Shown in pieces: positions 1 to 15,145 of a DNA stretch of 64,000 nt. A model generated the notes under the pieces. That model saw nothing but the letters and a program-made list of their open reading frames with translations, ran no database searches and was not told the DNA's origin. This DNA is from Glandiceps talaboti (Eukaryota; Hemichordata; Enteropneusta; Spengelidae), in the NCBI RefSeq assembly GCF_964340395.1, contig NC_135552.1, positions 14,269,694 through 14,333,693 on the forward strand, in the 5' to 3' direction. The position numbers and the translations under genes are program-made. Position 1 is the stretch's first letter; the number at the start of each line of letters is the position of its first letter.

Positions 1-1196
1 TGCGAGTTAATCGGCTTGATCAAAAACGAAATAGATGATTGGCCAAACCGGGGAAGGTCAACCTTATTTGTACTCACGTGCTTCTTTTTCAATCAATCTT
101 CCTTCCCTTTTGAGAGGATTACGGTGGCAATTCAAATGTGTGTTCAACGATGAAGTGGAGAGTCGGCAGACGAACTTTCAAACATTAATCCTCCCGGAGA
201 CGGCAAAGATCACGTGAGAGTAAATCGTTCGGTCCTTGGATAATGAACTTTATAATGAACGCCAGGGGATTATAATCAGTGATAGACCCCATCTCTGTGA
301 TATGCAAAATATATAGCCTCGTTTTGACAATGCTTGTGACTAAAATAGTTTGCTCCCTGGGCATTTGAAGATGTTCATTTATGTAGCTTCAAAATGTTAC
401 AGTAGTAATTGAAGAAAATGGCGTGGGGTTGAACGTGACTTGTTTGGCTTTTACACAGTATTTATAGAAGGACGTTCTCCACGTCTAACGGTCTCATATT
501 AGCGTGCCTTTGTGTAGGAAAAACATGTTTTTCTACCCAGATCAATGACGAATTTGTTTGTAACTAAGTAACAACTTAAGGTGTTAACTTCATGCTTTGT
601 GTGTTTTGGGATATTAAAATGTCAAACCGTGATCGTGATAAAAATGACTAAAGGTGTATGACCGCGTGCCCAAAAACATCAAATATTTACAAAAGGATGA
701 GTAAATAGTTCGCTTGTGAAGCTGAACCATGATGTTCTCGAGATCCCCTGCCTAAGATGTATATTTAAAAAGACATTAGATATCATAACCAATGCCGTCT
801 TTTATCACGGCCAATTAGCGTATTTCAAGTTTGAGAGAAATGTTTTAGGTAAAAATAAAACGTTTGCACAGCAACACGGGCATCTAAAAATTGATAATGA
901 ATCAGCCTAGAGTAAATGGAATTCTTCAATCGTTGACTTGTTGATACCATAGTTTTGACACAACTTTAGTTCAATTCGATGGCAATGGTGCTTTATGTCG
1001 ATATCTGGATTGACATGAAAAATACCTCCATTATGTTCAAATAATTATTTTTAAAACCACCCTTTTATATGCACGAGCACACTGGCTGTGACGTAGTGAT
1101 TACTTGCTTTGCCCAGTTATGTTTAACACTCACTTCGTGTACGTACATGTAATAACAAACCTTTACAAACTTTCGAAATGTGATTTGCAATTAATT

Positions 1197-1310
1197 TATC
1201 ATTTATTTATTTATACATTTATGTATGTATGTATGTATGTATGTATGTATGTATGTATGTATGTATGTATGTATGTATGTATGCATGCATGCATGCATGC
1301 ATGTATGTAT

Positions 1311-1393
<83 letters not shown>

Positions 1394-1394
1394 C
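1197..1394. repeat. Compound tetranucleotide microsatellite (ATGT/ATGC/TTTA)
   Basis: A run of ATGT units is followed by about five ATGC units and then more than 20 TTTA units. The unit changes in steps, which suggests point mutation followed by local expansion. All frames are open because a 4-bp unit without stops cycles through them, so the open frames here are not genes. Confidence 0.97.
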
Positions 1395-3227
1395 AAACAG
1401 GAACTCGGTCTATGTTGTTTCATTTTGTCTTTTTCAAGTAGAAAAACACAGTAAATTTGTTTTACCATATACCCATTTCCACTCACATAACCATTTTAAC
1501 TATTTAATTAATCGATCATTTGGTTCCCAACATTTCATTTCCCCTCAACGAGTAAGTAAAATGAAAAAGCATTGAACACAAACTGTGGTGTTATAATAAC
1601 ATTATTTTGGAGAATAAATTTGATCGACATTATAACAAACAATAAAGCTAAGATAATTGCAATATAGGGATGTAAACTGCATAGTTTCCAAGATACCTGT
1701 AATAAGGTCACTTGTAAGGTCAAACATGTTAGCAATTATAAACTCCCTCGTACACACACCATGTATGTTTGGATGTTCGATACTACTTGTCTCCAGTTTC
1801 CAACATGGCAGCCAACACAACTAAATAAATGTAGTAACCCATCACACCAGTCGATCCCGAGTCATCCTTGTGCATCTAGGCCTAAGTGACCATATTACAT
1901 AGTGGCAGCGGTAAACTGACTTACAGCTTCAACAGAAATACAATATTTCTTCACAAAAGACAAAAAAGTCATCTTTTGACAGTGGTGAAAAATCCAAGAA
2001 AAAATGGCTGAGAGTGCACCCTTTCGATATTTTTCGATATTTATAGTCGCCTGATCAGTGTGCTCAATAGTGACGTCAAGGTCATTGCGCGCAAAAAATC
2101 ATCTGCCTTTACAGTTGGACTGCAAGACGTTGGAAGAGCGTTCACGATTCTGATCAAAATGCGCGGGTTTTTTTAATGTTATTTTACATTCTACTTGAGA
2201 GTTTCTAGATGAAATGGTACCAGTCTTTAACAATAAAAACCCTATGTTTAGATAATTTTCATACAGAACAGTGTACCCTTGTTTAAAGATTCATCGCCAA
2301 AGGGTTATTCATTTGTGTGGCATAAACCCGGGCATAAAACCGTTCAACATTAACTTGCTATGGGAGTAAACCACCCCATTCCAGTTGATTCTTGATAAAC
2401 CGTGTGTTTGATCATTAAATACCAACGCCATTTTAATTTTGGCGGAGGGCTACAATGAAGGTCAAACCCACACAGTGTAGATAAAAACCAAAGCGAGGAT
2501 ATTGACCAGTGACTAATTCATCCGTAATGAGAGTGAGCATGACCATGAAGCGTAAAATTACGTTTCTATGTCATACATACGGTGACATTTAATAAAGCAG
2601 ACATCTGCTATTTATAGTCTTGCACTGATTTATGCACAAATATATGGTTTTGTCAATGCTTCGCCGAAATTAGCATTTCTATCTCCAAAATTTTGGTTGG
2701 GTCTAGAGTTTTCTCGAATATAATATAACATCGTTGTTCTGTCAATGCACGCTTCGAGGTAATTAGCAGTTACTGTAATTAGTATCTTCAAAATAACACT
2801 ATTGGGTTAGAATTTCCTAGTACAAATATTAGTTCTGTCAGTGCTTCGCTGAATTTTGCAGTTGCTGCATTCAAAAATGTTCTCTCACAGAGAAATGTAT
2901 TTTGTGAATGCTTTGAGAAAACTAGCTACTGTTATTTTCTTTAAAACAAACAGGGCTAGAATTATAAAAGCACAAGGTACATAATTGTTCATGTATTTAT
3001 TTGTAAGGATATCAGCTTAGAGAAGGGTCTCTCCATCCCCTGCTAGAGTGTAGAACTGATTCAGTCGATTGTATGTACAATATGCCTTCAATATACGTAA
3101 TCAGGGTTATATGTCAGACCCACTAACATACAGTTGATTTGTATCATCCCCTACCAAAGGACATCTCATCCAAACCCATCCCGAAGCGTTTTTTTGGGTA
3201 CCCGTGTTACATTCAATAATCAGCCAG

Positions 3228-3306
3228 CCACTCACTCACTCACTCACTCACTCACTCGCTCACTCACTCACTCACTCACTCACTCACTCACTCACTCACT
3301 CACTCG

Positions 3307-3347
<41 letters not shown>

Positions 3348-3388
3348 CCAGTCAGTCAGTCAGTCAGTCAGTCAGTCAGTCAGTCAAC
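3228..3388. repeat. Compound microsatellite (CTCA/AATC/CAGT)
   Basis: About 19 CTCA units are followed by about 10 AATC units and then about 9 CAGT units, adjacent with little spacer. Each block differs from the next by one or two substitutions. Confidence 0.97.
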
Positions 3389-6300
3389 CAGTTTGTATTG
3401 CGCCAAACTCCAGAACAATGGTAGGTCGACGTTCTTACAAAATACATATCTTGAAGTCCTTAATAAATAAAATATATATTGCCTGACCAAAGCTCAGAAA
3501 TTGTGTGTATGGTGAACAGTAGCATGTTTCTTAAATCTTATACTAGGATATCAGTCATAGTATACCTTTATCACTGAATAACTCTGATGGATTATAATTA
3601 CAATATGAACATCATCCAATACATTATATTCTTGATGAAAACTGATAGGTTGACTATCATCACGAAAAAGAATCAGACTATGATATGCAATTTTTTGACA
3701 CTCACTGATGTGTAGAACACGTGAGAGGAATTTAGCAGATGATACAGATTATGGAAGTGGAAAGTCGCTAGCATTTTTATTTCGGTTGTGTATTTGCTAA
3801 TAGACAAGCGCCGTTGATAACGATTGCGAGACACACGAGCAACTGTTGTAGCTTCAGCTCAACGCGAGAGTTCACTTGCTATAAATATCAATGAGGTGAT
3901 GTTATGAGCCTATACATTGAACCGATATGTGAGCTGATAAGCTGAAATTTGACCGCATGATATGGTCGACATTTGATTCCCAGGTCGTGTACAATGTCAC
4001 ATTCGATGAAGGACATGACCTGTAGATAACAACGGAGGGGGGGGGGGCATGAGATTGGGTTTGATCATGTACTATCTGTATCACATATACATTACTTTCC
4101 TAATTTAAGAAATCTCACCAGATATCAATGACTTCCTAATTTGCTGTTGAAACATTAACACAGCTTTCCGTTCTAAATATTCAAGCATCTGTAATACTGG
4201 TCGAGGTCGCAAGGAGTTATGATTGACTGTTCACAAATAGATTGTAAATTCTATTTGATCCTGTCTGCTAGGTTAAAGTTCAATACTGCCTAGGGCGTCC
4301 ATTGTATTGTTGACTTCTAGATTTGTTTAAAGTCGTATGCTTCAATTCATATCATATCATGAATCACACTGACCTCATCATCTGAATTCTTTCAGTAAAG
4401 TAATGCATTTTTTTTAAAAAAAATATACGCAATGCATTTTAATAACTCTGGCGAAATCTCAACATCCAATTTGGGTTAACCAACGATATGTAGGCAAATG
4501 CAAGAACGTTCGTATGAAAGATTTGCTGCAAGTAACGAAAATTTATTGTTTCATCTGAAGTATTACAGTTAAATATAAATAAACTCGACTTACAAGTAAA
4601 TTGATACGACAGCGATGAATTGCCATTGTCGTAAAACCACCAGGCCTCTTTACTGCAGCGGTAGAACACACTCTCTTGCGACAAATTTAAGACTTGTGGA
4701 AAAATTCTCTGGCTTGCGATATATTTAGGCAGTATAAAAAAGGGTGTTTCCGATATCCTGACCGACCCTAGTTTAAGCCACCGACCCTAAAATTCATTTT
4801 TTTTTTTACATTTAAAACAAAATTATGAGAAATTCTCTGTCTTCACACACGTTTGTTTTCTTTCCCCAGTGATGCCTGTACACAGTACATGAAACTGTCA
4901 CAGAAGAGGTATTCTGACCGACATTTCGTTTGGTTTTGGGTGGAAGCAATATTTTTCAAAAATAAAACAATTAAAAAGAGAAAATTAAATAAAATAAAAA
5001 TAAAATATATAAAACCCTATTTTCTGAGGCCGTGTTATTTTTTCGCCTTACAGCTGCAATATGTACATCCTGATGTGACTATAGTTCGCAGTGCCGTAAA
5101 TCGTTTACGCTCTTTGGTATAGATGAAATTCAAACAGACCCTGCTTATTCATCGTAGAAATTTTCATCATCTCTTGACTCGATTCCATCAGGTACTCTTG
5201 ACCACATACATGATACTAGAAATATTGTTGTCGAGCGAAGCGAAACTGCGACTGCGACTCCCCAGTGTTATGTTGTTTCTTATTACCGCTTTGCATCGTC
5301 GCAGCCACGGCTTGGGACGGAGAAAATGATCATTGTGAATACCAGATGAACATATATCGTTTCTCATTTCACCAGTTATCAAAGCTCCGTGTAGAAGGCA
5401 CGTACCCATAATGCCACTTGCACGGACACTTTTACGTTTTTGGCAAAGCCGCATGTACGACAAACACTATATGGTGTAGATGTGTACAGTGCTATGCATA
5501 AATAGCTAAGAATTGCCATATATTCTGACAGTGAATACAGGGGGGGGATGAACATTGTTTTTTCAATGACAGACACTGCAAAATGATTTTCATGTGACGA
5601 AAGCAATCGTATTTTTGAATTCAAGGAAATCGTGCCCATTTATATAATTGTGTATGTTCAACATGAATACCCAGGATATCACTTCCCAACACAGTGATGT
5701 CTTAGACTACAAGGTTGCATCCTTGATATTTTATTTTAATCTTCTCTTTCCAAAGTCAATTATTCCAATGGATTCCTATGACACTCGACTCAGAATACAT
5801 CGATACTTTAGAGAAACTTTGACATTTAAGAGAACCTTCGAATTCAAATATGATTTCGCACTGCGATGCTAACTCGCGCTGAATTATATCTAACAGACAG
5901 AGAGAGAACACAAATAGCGTATTAAAGCTCAGACCACTAAAATAATATCAGCCTTATTATATGTTACATTGCGAAGCTGTTTTTTTTTTGGCGGTGCTCC
6001 AGTTTGGAAGAGAGTGTACCATTGCGGAATTCGAAATGGGTAGGGCATTGACGATAACTGTACGTCCAATTTCGACTACTAAAACTGCGTCGAAAAACAA
6101 ACTGTTTCATCACTAGTAACTAGTGTCTATCTTCTGGCTTATTTATCCGTGGAGATATTTTCTCCTTATACGCAAGAAAGTCATGTGTATAACATCTATT
6201 CATATCATCTTATATTCAGCGACGATCTACTATACTATACTTTAAATCTCATAACACTATTAGTGGTCTGAGTTTAAATCGACCAAGCTATCAGGTTCTC

Positions 6301-8247
6301 AATTTTACAAGATATTACATTCCAAACGATTTGATAAAGTGTGTAATACATGGGCATATATTATATTAATGCATGAATTCAGGATGGTGTGAGAGGTCAA
6401 GCTATCCCTCTCCTTCACAGACATATACCGTTACTAGTTAAACTCACTTACTCACCAAAATAAAACTGGAAAACAGCCAGGCAATATCCCTGTGCGCTGG
6501 AGCAGATTACTAGACAAACTACCAGCAATATAAATCCGAACAGCGGATTAGATTTTCAGTCATCAGTACAACATCATCGCACGAATCGTTAGCGCGGAAG
6601 CCTTACAACATACCGATACGTGAGATTGATCGTGAAACCGCTCACAGCCGACTACATGTGTCATTTACGACTGCCATCAACCGTATTAATGCATGTTGTA
6701 TGTAGTCAACCGTATATTGAAAGGTGAACTTTATACTGTTACAGGGGCGTCTTTGCTGAATGCGTTGGCGGCGATCATTGCATTTGTATTGTGTATGTGT
6801 GTGTGAGTGTGAGTGTGTGTGTGCACACACTGTAGCGGAAAAATAGGCCAGGTAACGATGAATAATACCGTGTACGAGATAATTACTATGTTGGTACAAG
6901 AGCACTGAGGACTACAAGTAAATCTGGTAAATATATACACTCTGTATCACAAGGTCAAGCCAAGCGAAGATACCATTGTTTCTTTCCATGGTGGGATTAT
7001 CGGACTGCAGTGTTATAAAAATCAAATCCCTTGTATTATGTGTTGAAGCCTCGGTGTCAGAGTGTGGCCTCTACAATATCCTAAAACCCGTTTGTACATT
7101 AATTACAAATTTATTGATTAAAGTCTGTGGTATGTTCCTTTAGTTGTATTTGTCCTTAGTATGGGTCGACGGATAGGATATTCTGCTTCTGTAAATTGGT
7201 TTGACCTAGTAGACTTGTATGGACTTAAAATTTGTATCAAGTGGAAACTAACTCAACAAGCTTTCAAAAAATGTGTTGGGATTCAGGGGATGGGCGGCAA
7301 AACCACTAACACATATAATAATCACCATACGGTAATTGTACATATTATAAGATACTGTTTGAAATGAATGATTGTACAAAGTCCCACATGATCATGAAGT
7401 AACTAATTGTCGTCGATTGAATATGCAAATCAAACTACTCATTCAGATAGTTCATTCATTGATAACTTATGGATATGAGCACGCCAGATTTGTGTGCGCA
7501 TTAAAACTGCGCTTAGTAGAATTCGAAAATTTCCATACAGCTGGGATTTTTAGTTTTGCTGGGCCAAAGAATTACCTCCAGTAATTACAATGGGGAGAGC
7601 TACTTTTTACAAATATCAGCTTTCGGGGGGGGCATATTTTAGGGGAGGAGAAGTCTAGTTTCACTTTGTGTTATTGTATTATCTAACTTTATATTGTTTT
7701 GTGTTTTTGGCATCCCATCGCTGCCACCATTGTACAATAATATCAGAACACATATGTTTTATGGCTGCCGACAAACATGCAGTGTATCGATCGTTACTTT
7801 TAGTGTGAGGAGAGGAGTGGGTCTCACAAAAGGGGGAATGGTGTACTAACTTAAAGATAATGTGGTGGAAAAAGAATGACATCTTTGAGATGCAGATATT
7901 TCGGACACCCTAAGTTAGTAGAAATTCACATAGAATGGCTATTCATATTATTGTACCATGTATTTATTTCCATTTGAAAGTATTTTCTTTGCTGTAATTT
8001 GAGAAATACCTAGAGCACGGTGACTTACCCATATGAATCTCTTTGTAAGGGTGTGCGAGTGGCATCCTCCAGATATATTATCAGGATACCTTTCTGAGGT
8101 GGAACCTGCAGAAAAGAAAAAAAAAGAAAAAAGAAAAAGAAAAAAAAATATACATATATATTCTACCCCTGATGAGTGAGGAATACGCACCTCACGAAAC
8201 AGTTCTGTAGGGTCTATAGCATATAATTTGGTTCACATTTTCAAAAC

Positions 8248-8249
<2 letters not shown>

Positions 8250-8333
<84 letters not shown>

Positions 8334-8348
8334 TGTATATATTATGTG

Positions 8349-8399
<51 letters not shown>

Positions 8400-8408
8400 T
8401 TATATAGG
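8250..8408. repeat. (TA)n microsatellite
   Basis: Two TA blocks (about 8251-8332 and 8353-8396) are separated by a short interruption. Confidence 0.97.
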
Positions 8409-11400
8409 TCAATGATGATATTTTGTACATTTTACAATAAATTTGGAATTCAAAAGGTTGGTGATAGCTGTATTTCTAGTTGTCTGTGAGGAAATAGCAG
8501 CGATCAAGTGATACAACAATAAAAAATAAGGCTGTTGGTGAAAAATGCCCCCCCCCCCCCATATCTGCAGGGCTCACGATCAATCATAATGCGAGATTGG
8601 TGACAGTTGTGGTATAATGATAAATTTCGCACTAGTTATTCTTAGCTTTTAATACGCAGTCTATCTAAATAACATATTCTTCTCAATGCAACAAGGTCAA
8701 ACAGGATCACTAAGGTGTCACCTCCTACACAACGACATCAAACAGTTAGTATTGTTTGTTGTAATTTTCAGTGCCTTCCAAGGTGTATAGTTATTTATAT
8801 ATTTGATACATTTGTACTCTAGGACCGGTGTGTCTACTCTATGCGAATGAGTGTAACCATGCATGGCATATTGATTAAATTCCAATCTTTCTCATGAAAT
8901 TTGATGTTGGCCGAGTCACTTGAGACGGAAGTATCAGAGGTGGCTTGAACTTTAAAAAAGATGGAGCTAAGACGGAACGTGTATCTGTGTCTTGTAACTA
9001 CATCCCACAAACGGATTACATTAAATTGAAATGGGAAAACACGGAATACCTACAGAAAAATACGGGAATTAATTATATGTGCCCTTTAAACGCAGTTACA
9101 AGTACTAAGTGATGGTCTATTTAAACACCTCAGAACAGAACACTGTGTGTGAATAACAATACCAATGATTCTTGTAATAACATAACAAGTCAGATAGGCA
9201 TTCAACTATTTTACAATAAGCATGGGTAATTTGATCAACTCTAAGATTTATAAATTATGAGCACGTAGCCGTAGGTGTAGCTAAGATTACAACAGGAAAG
9301 ACATGAATAGCACCAACTAAAGCCATCCATCACGCACATTGTAATATAATAACAAAAACCCCTTCTCGCTCAGGAGTGGTATTTTTAGTACTGTACAGGG
9401 AAATGAATAAAGCTTCATACACGACCAATAACTTAACCATGTTCAGTAATTCTACTCTTTGTACTCACTTGGAAAACACAGTTATTCACTTTACAGACAG
9501 ACAAACAGAAACACGGTCATTACATATATAATTTAATACAGACATGCACTAAAGAATCCACATGGATGTCGATCATTGTGTCAAATAACATGGTTAAATT
9601 TCACCAAAACAGATTAGCACATTTTACTTGGCAGTACATGGATTTCTCATTTCCATACAAAGGAAGGACACTCTCTGCTTAAGAGTCGTGTCATGAATAT
9701 AATCAATGAAAGGACAGTCATGACACTAAGAATACACGTTTAAACCAATTTAGTATAGGTAGAGCCTACTCTTAAAACAATTTAGAAAATAATTTCGGAG
9801 TCAAACATTAGCATACATATGTCATGAATATTTAATGACTGGGTTCAGACACGATGTTGTTCGTACATGTCGCGAAACATCTAGCTTACAATAGTTCACA
9901 TAAGCGTCAATACAATGTGTACTATCTCATATGTCTAGAGACGTCATTCAAGATGTTGCTCCCTCCCTCCCTCCCCCCCCCTCCCTCCCTCCCTCCCAAC
10001 CATCAAATTTTGGATATAAAACGAGAAGTCAATTTCTGTGCTCGATTGGGCTAAACTAGGGGGTGTACTATTATCTGGCAAATGAAGAATAGGAGAAGCT
10101 TTCGCCACACCGATTCTATTAGCCATTTCGGCTACTATTAAGATATATTGTACCTGACGAGTAATCAGTCGTCGCAATTTAAGAAACACGAAGAGAGATA
10201 AAACAGTAGTGATCACAATGCATATTGCCGAAGGGCATGGACATAATTTTGCCAAGTATGAAAATGGCGAATCGAAAAGGTCATAATTTGGTCCAGTCAT
10301 ATATAGGGTAATATGTCCTACAATCTCTGTACCTCGAATTAGCCAACCGAGTGAGACTTTTCCCTTAGAAGTCTATCTTTTCCCCATATTCCCCTTTAGT
10401 TACACATACATGGTTTTTTTAACATCGCCGCAGTACAATGATAGTGGCAGTATTCATTGAGGTTATTACTTAGGATGCCGACTAACTTGATAATCCCGAT
10501 TGCAAACAATTGCAGTAGAGTGTTTTTATTACATGCCTAAATAATTTTAAATATTTATACACACAATATCATACCGCGATACCCATTGCAAAATGTAAGA
10601 CATAAAGAGGTAAGATGTGCAAATCCGTTTACCAAATAAGGGGCGTCCTCATTCATATCGTCATAACACGTGTATATATGAGCATCGAAAAGTCAAACAA
10701 CTCCATTTTTGATGACTTCCATTACATAGCAAACATCGCAATGGTACTTACAATAAAGCGAATGAACTGCCAGTAACAGGTCAATGAATGCTAAACGGTA
10801 AATTTCACAATTACAGCTAAGTGAATGAAGTTAATTACATATCTTTTACAAAAATAACGCATTTCATTTATGAAAATTAACATGTACGATTATAACAAAA
10901 TCGCAATTACAGCTTGACTATAAAATATCCACTTGGCATTATGTATACTCTAAGATGGACCAAACAGTGAATCGTTTAGTTATAAACACGAAAGCAAATA
11001 TCCAGTACAACACTTGGTGGCGCTATAATGTTGTAATCGCATTTAAATCGATGTGAACCAAATTCCACAAGCTAAACTTTTTACCACTTTGGTGTTCACG
11101 ACTTATATTATATGGTTCCCCACTCCTTGCCGAAGTATAAGTGTTCATATGTAACTTCAGGGGGGAGGGGAGTGATTTACATGCGTCAATATTTTTTCTC
11201 GAGAAAGTTTAGGGGGATGAGAATGAGGGCACACGGTAAAAAAGCTAGTTAATGTTACTTGTACTACAAATCAGTACATTTCTTTTTTCACTGAGCAGAA
11301 AGTTACATCTAAATAGCTGCAAGATAATATTCAGTCAGGATGGCGGGGGAGGGGGGGGCAGAGACTCTCAACATAGCAACTCATCATCTATTTATGGTGT

Positions 11401-13220
11401 TTGGGTTAAAAATTAACCAAAGTTGTTGTTTGTCAAAGTTTGTCAGATATTTTGTTCCTTACGTCATGGTTAGGCTGCTTTCACAAAAAAACTTGTGTGG
11501 GAGAGGGGTCGGGAGATTTGAGGGAGTATTCGAAAAAATATGCAGTGTTGGAGGGGTATCTGAAAAAATAATGTGGGTCATAGGGATACCTCAAAAATAA
11601 ATTGACTTCATGACTCCTCATACATGGGGAAATTTAACCTTTTATTAGTTGGTCAGCCCTTTTCAACAATAACAACAACAAAAACACCAAAGTTGTTAAC
11701 AAATAAATACATGTAACAAACAATTGTCTGATTTTAAAATCCTTCAAATTGCACATACGAAATAATACATCAATGTTGTTGTTTTGGGTCCAAACATACC
11801 AGTATCTTAAATGTGTAGAAAGCAGCTTCAAAGTTGAACATATCCAGGACCAGAATTATTGTAAATTAGCCATTTCCTCTGCTATGTGCAAAAATCACTG
11901 TTTCAACAAACAGGTCAAAATGCATTTAGAGCAAAAGCTCTCAGATTCCAATGATTGCATGCACTATCACAACACAAGGAATACATGTCATATTCATCAG
12001 CTCTTTCCATCACACAGCTTTTACTAAAGTGCTATACTGATATGCTATGCGGTATTGCATGTGTCAAATTTACCTTTCCACTTTACTGAAAATATTTTCC
12101 TTTCCATTGTTCCTAAGTGATATCTAACTATTTTATGTAAACTTATTTTAGTACATAGCATAGAAGACAAAAGGAGAGCTACCACATTATGTAAATGAAC
12201 ACACTTAGGTTTTTGCAAAAATCCTCTAAAGAAGATAATACACAGATATACTGCATGCACTATGTAAATACCAATACCAATATACCACTTGCTGCAATAT
12301 TCTGTGACTTGAAAATGTAGCTTGACTTGTTTTGAGTTATACATTCACTTTCTCTTGACATTATATTCAACTAAATCAAACAAGTACAAGATGCATGACT
12401 GCATTTTATAAGTTCAAGTTGTCAGTTTTTACTGTACAATTAGGGGACTGAACTAGTATATTCCGATACAAAACAGTAACAGTTATTAAATAGCATGTGC
12501 ATCAACATTTGAAACTGTAGTTAAGAAGACATTCAACTGCATCACATCAAGGAAATAATACACTATTGAACAGAAATCAAAGACTCAGTTGGACAGCTGA
12601 TCACGTAACAACAGTTACATGTACTCTATTAATCAAGTAATGGCAATACTTTTTTATAGGTGTATTAGAGAGGTTTTTGTCTTCAGATAAAAACTAGGAG
12701 CCACCAAGTCCATGTATTATCAAAAAAAGGAGAAATAGTTTTAAAATAATGACAAATATTTCCAAACGTGAATATCCAAAGGCATGTTGCTATCAATTAA
12801 AAAATGATCATATGCCTACTTCAAAAACACTTGAGCTAAAGGACAATAACATGTTTGATAGATTATATTTTTAAAGGTCTCAGTACGTGCCAGAGGCACA
12901 GAAACAGTAAAACACATTGTTTTAATTTTTGCAAAGAGAATGTCTTGGTAGACATTGTTTTACAGGCAAGGTACTTGGATGGTAATGTGATCAGTATATA
13001 TGTATGTATGTATGAGTGCGTGTATTGTAAAAAAAAATATCTGCTATTTTTAGTAAAATGGAAGTGGGCGGGGAGGGGGTAACTTCAAAATGTTTGATCC
13101 AGGCAGAGTGGTACTTAAATGTTTTGGGCTATGACAAGGGGGTGTATGTAAAATAAATAGGGGATTGAAAAAAATCTCTTCCCCCCCCCCCAACAAGTTG
13201 TTGTGAGTGGAGGTGAAAAT

Positions 13221-13838
13221 CGTAATGATACCGTAAAGGGGCTAGATTAAATATTTCACTGACCTCCTCACATTCCATTTTATAGGTCACAAACAGCATA
13301 ATAGCCTGGAATCCATGCGGATTGGGGTTTGAATTCATTATTTTCCCGAATCAAAATCCCCAACAGCCTCGATTCTAGGCTAACAACATAAAGAACGAAT
13401 GCGAAACTTCTAGCAAATAGCAGGTACATGACAATGTGGTATATATGTCATGTGACGCATGTCAACATAACCTAGATATATCACCACACGGAAGTCAGAT
13501 GTTTTGCGCATGCGCAGAACAAATCATTTCTGGTGTTTCTCGATCGAGTAAACGTGGGCCCAATATGATGGAATAGACAAAAAGTAGGTTGAATTTAGTG
13601 ATTTAAAGTATATTTCTGTATTCTCTATAGTCACTAGCAAGGGTGTGTTTGTTTTTTGCTGTAAACCTATACGCAGGCGGAAAAACTTGTACAGTCTCGA
13701 ATAGGTCGTTATACTCCGACTTCCTAATAGGACTCATTGTTTGTGATGGCCTTTGAACATAGCAACTAGTAGTGATACCATATAGGGACTAGATTAAATA
13801 TTTAACTGACCTCCTCACATTCCATTTACAGACAACAT
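13221..13838 (+). repeat. Pair of about 65-bp direct repeats
   Basis: The stretch at about 13,221-13,286 is repeated with few differences at about 13,771-13,836. Both share the core GACCTCCTCACATTCCATTT. The second copy abuts the LINE-derived coding remnant. They may be a repeat-family end or a segmental direct duplication. Confidence 0.75.
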
Positions 13839-14680
13839 AATTTGTGCACCTATAAGAAACTAACTGACCATTTATTTCGCAATCTTGAAATGCCCAGTGA
13901 AGTTTTTGTATGTCGTGATCCTAATTGTAAGAACGTTGATCACCTGCGTCGGTTACAGACGTTTTACACGAATATCGTTACATTTACATGTCTTAAATCA
14001 TCTGCCCGGAATTGTATTTCAACGTCCAATGATTGTTGCAATGTTGTTCCCGGATGGAATGAGCATGTGTGTAACTTTTACAATGCTGCTTGGGACGCTT
14101 TCAAAATTTGTGTAGAAAATGGCAGACCTAAAATCAGGTCCGTTGTTTGATCTCATGGGGAAAACCCTTGCTAAATTTAAATATGCCCTCATATAAAAGA
14201 AACGATGGTAAAGCTAGAGCGGACGCCATGGCCATAATTTGACACTTGGGGGTTCACGTAAATTCTGGAATCCAATACATATTACGATGGGTGGCCATTC
14301 CACTCTTCCAAGTTGAACTGGTGTGGGTGGTTGGAGTGGTCATAGTAATATTGCTAACATGTGAAAAAAGCATTATGAGAGTCTACTTAACTCTGTCAAA
14401 AACAGTTGCGATAAAGCATTTGTTTTGTCCTCGTTCGACAGAGTTGATTTTCATGATGAAATGGTGGTTACTGCCAATGAAATTAAAGAGTGTGTAAATA
14501 AACTAACTAGATAAAGGAAAAGCATGTGGTAATGATGGCATCGCCTCGGAACATCTGATAAATGCTGACCCTATTCTGACTGTTATTTTGAGCCTGTGTT
14601 TTACTGCTTTTTTCATCCATGGTTGCTTACCGGAGATGTTTATGCATGCAGTTATTTGTCCCATCAAGGTCAAATAACAA
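13839..14680 (+). mobile_element. Decayed non-LTR (LINE) retrotransposon, linker and N-terminal RT region
   Basis: Read across frames, the translation has features of the region between endonuclease and reverse transcriptase in CR1/RTE/Jockey-like LINEs. A Cys-containing CRDPNC motif comes first. It is followed by VVPGWNEHV, AKFKYAL, a VDGVGGWSGHSNIANMW-like stretch and the RT motif KGKACGNDGIASEHL. VICPIKV closes the fragment, like the usual RT motif ending in PI-K. Frame changes after about 14,150 and internal stops show it is dead. The catalytic YADD part is absent, so it is a truncated fossil. It lies about 360 bp upstream of the Rho-Roco gene. The exact clade needs a search. Confidence 0.8.
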
Positions 14681-15037
14681 ATTGGTCAATAGATTATTAA
14701 GTTTTGTAATATGTAGACACATCATTCAAATTTTCGCTATAACTTTGCCATAAAACATCAGTTGGGATATATCTTCAATGAAGGCTTGTTTTCATCATTT
14801 CACCATGGTTCGCAAAGTCAGCATGAGACAATATAAACCATGGCTAAACTGTAAATCAAGTGCAACATCAAAACATACTCCGGTATACATTCATTGCAAA
14901 ATACGAGACTCATCATGATGAATAGTATGCATCGATAACAAGTTATCATCAAAATTTTGAATTCCATTACTTAAACATAAATGGATACTAACTACACTCA
15001 AATCTTGCAATGAAGGATACAGAGACATACTACAGAT

Positions 15038-15145
15038 ATGGCTGCTTCGATAAAACTTGTTGTAGTTGGTGACCACGACGCAGATAAAACCGCACTCCTT
15101 ATTACTTATACAAGCGGCGCATATCCAGGATTATACATTCCGACG
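15038..15145 (+). CDS. Rho-Roco exon 1: degenerate P-loop and switch I start
   Basis: Encodes residues 1-36, starting [20 protein letters not shown]. In Rac/Cdc42 the P-loop is GDGAVGKT. Here four of the middle residues are changed (His, Asp, Ala, Asp), while the Lys and Thr that contact phosphate and Mg are kept. The exon ends in YIPT, the switch I core with the conserved Tyr and Thr. The donor is ACG|GTGAGT, phase 0. Confidence 0.9.

Larger units (their letters stand above)
1..13770. other. Gene-free region with microsatellites
   Basis: I find no exon chain with recognisable protein similarity on either strand. Open frames here are short, or run through simple repeats, and lack domain signatures. 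The region holds the tetranucleotide tracts near 1.2-1.4 and 3.2-3.4 kb, an (AT)n block at 8.25-8.41 kb, a CT-rich run near 9.96 kb and many homopolymer G/C runs. Distal promoters or single small exons could be missed by eye. Confidence 0.6.

Noticed and set aside
4439-4684. Exon-like stretch on the - strand with YRCSKEAWWFYDNG
   Set aside because: A GTAAGT-like donor follows, but no clear acceptor, partner exon or recognised domain was found.
9944-10300. 118-codon open frame on the - strand with a hydrophobic segment
   Set aside because: It ends in a CT-rich simple repeat and has no domain pattern or supporting exons.
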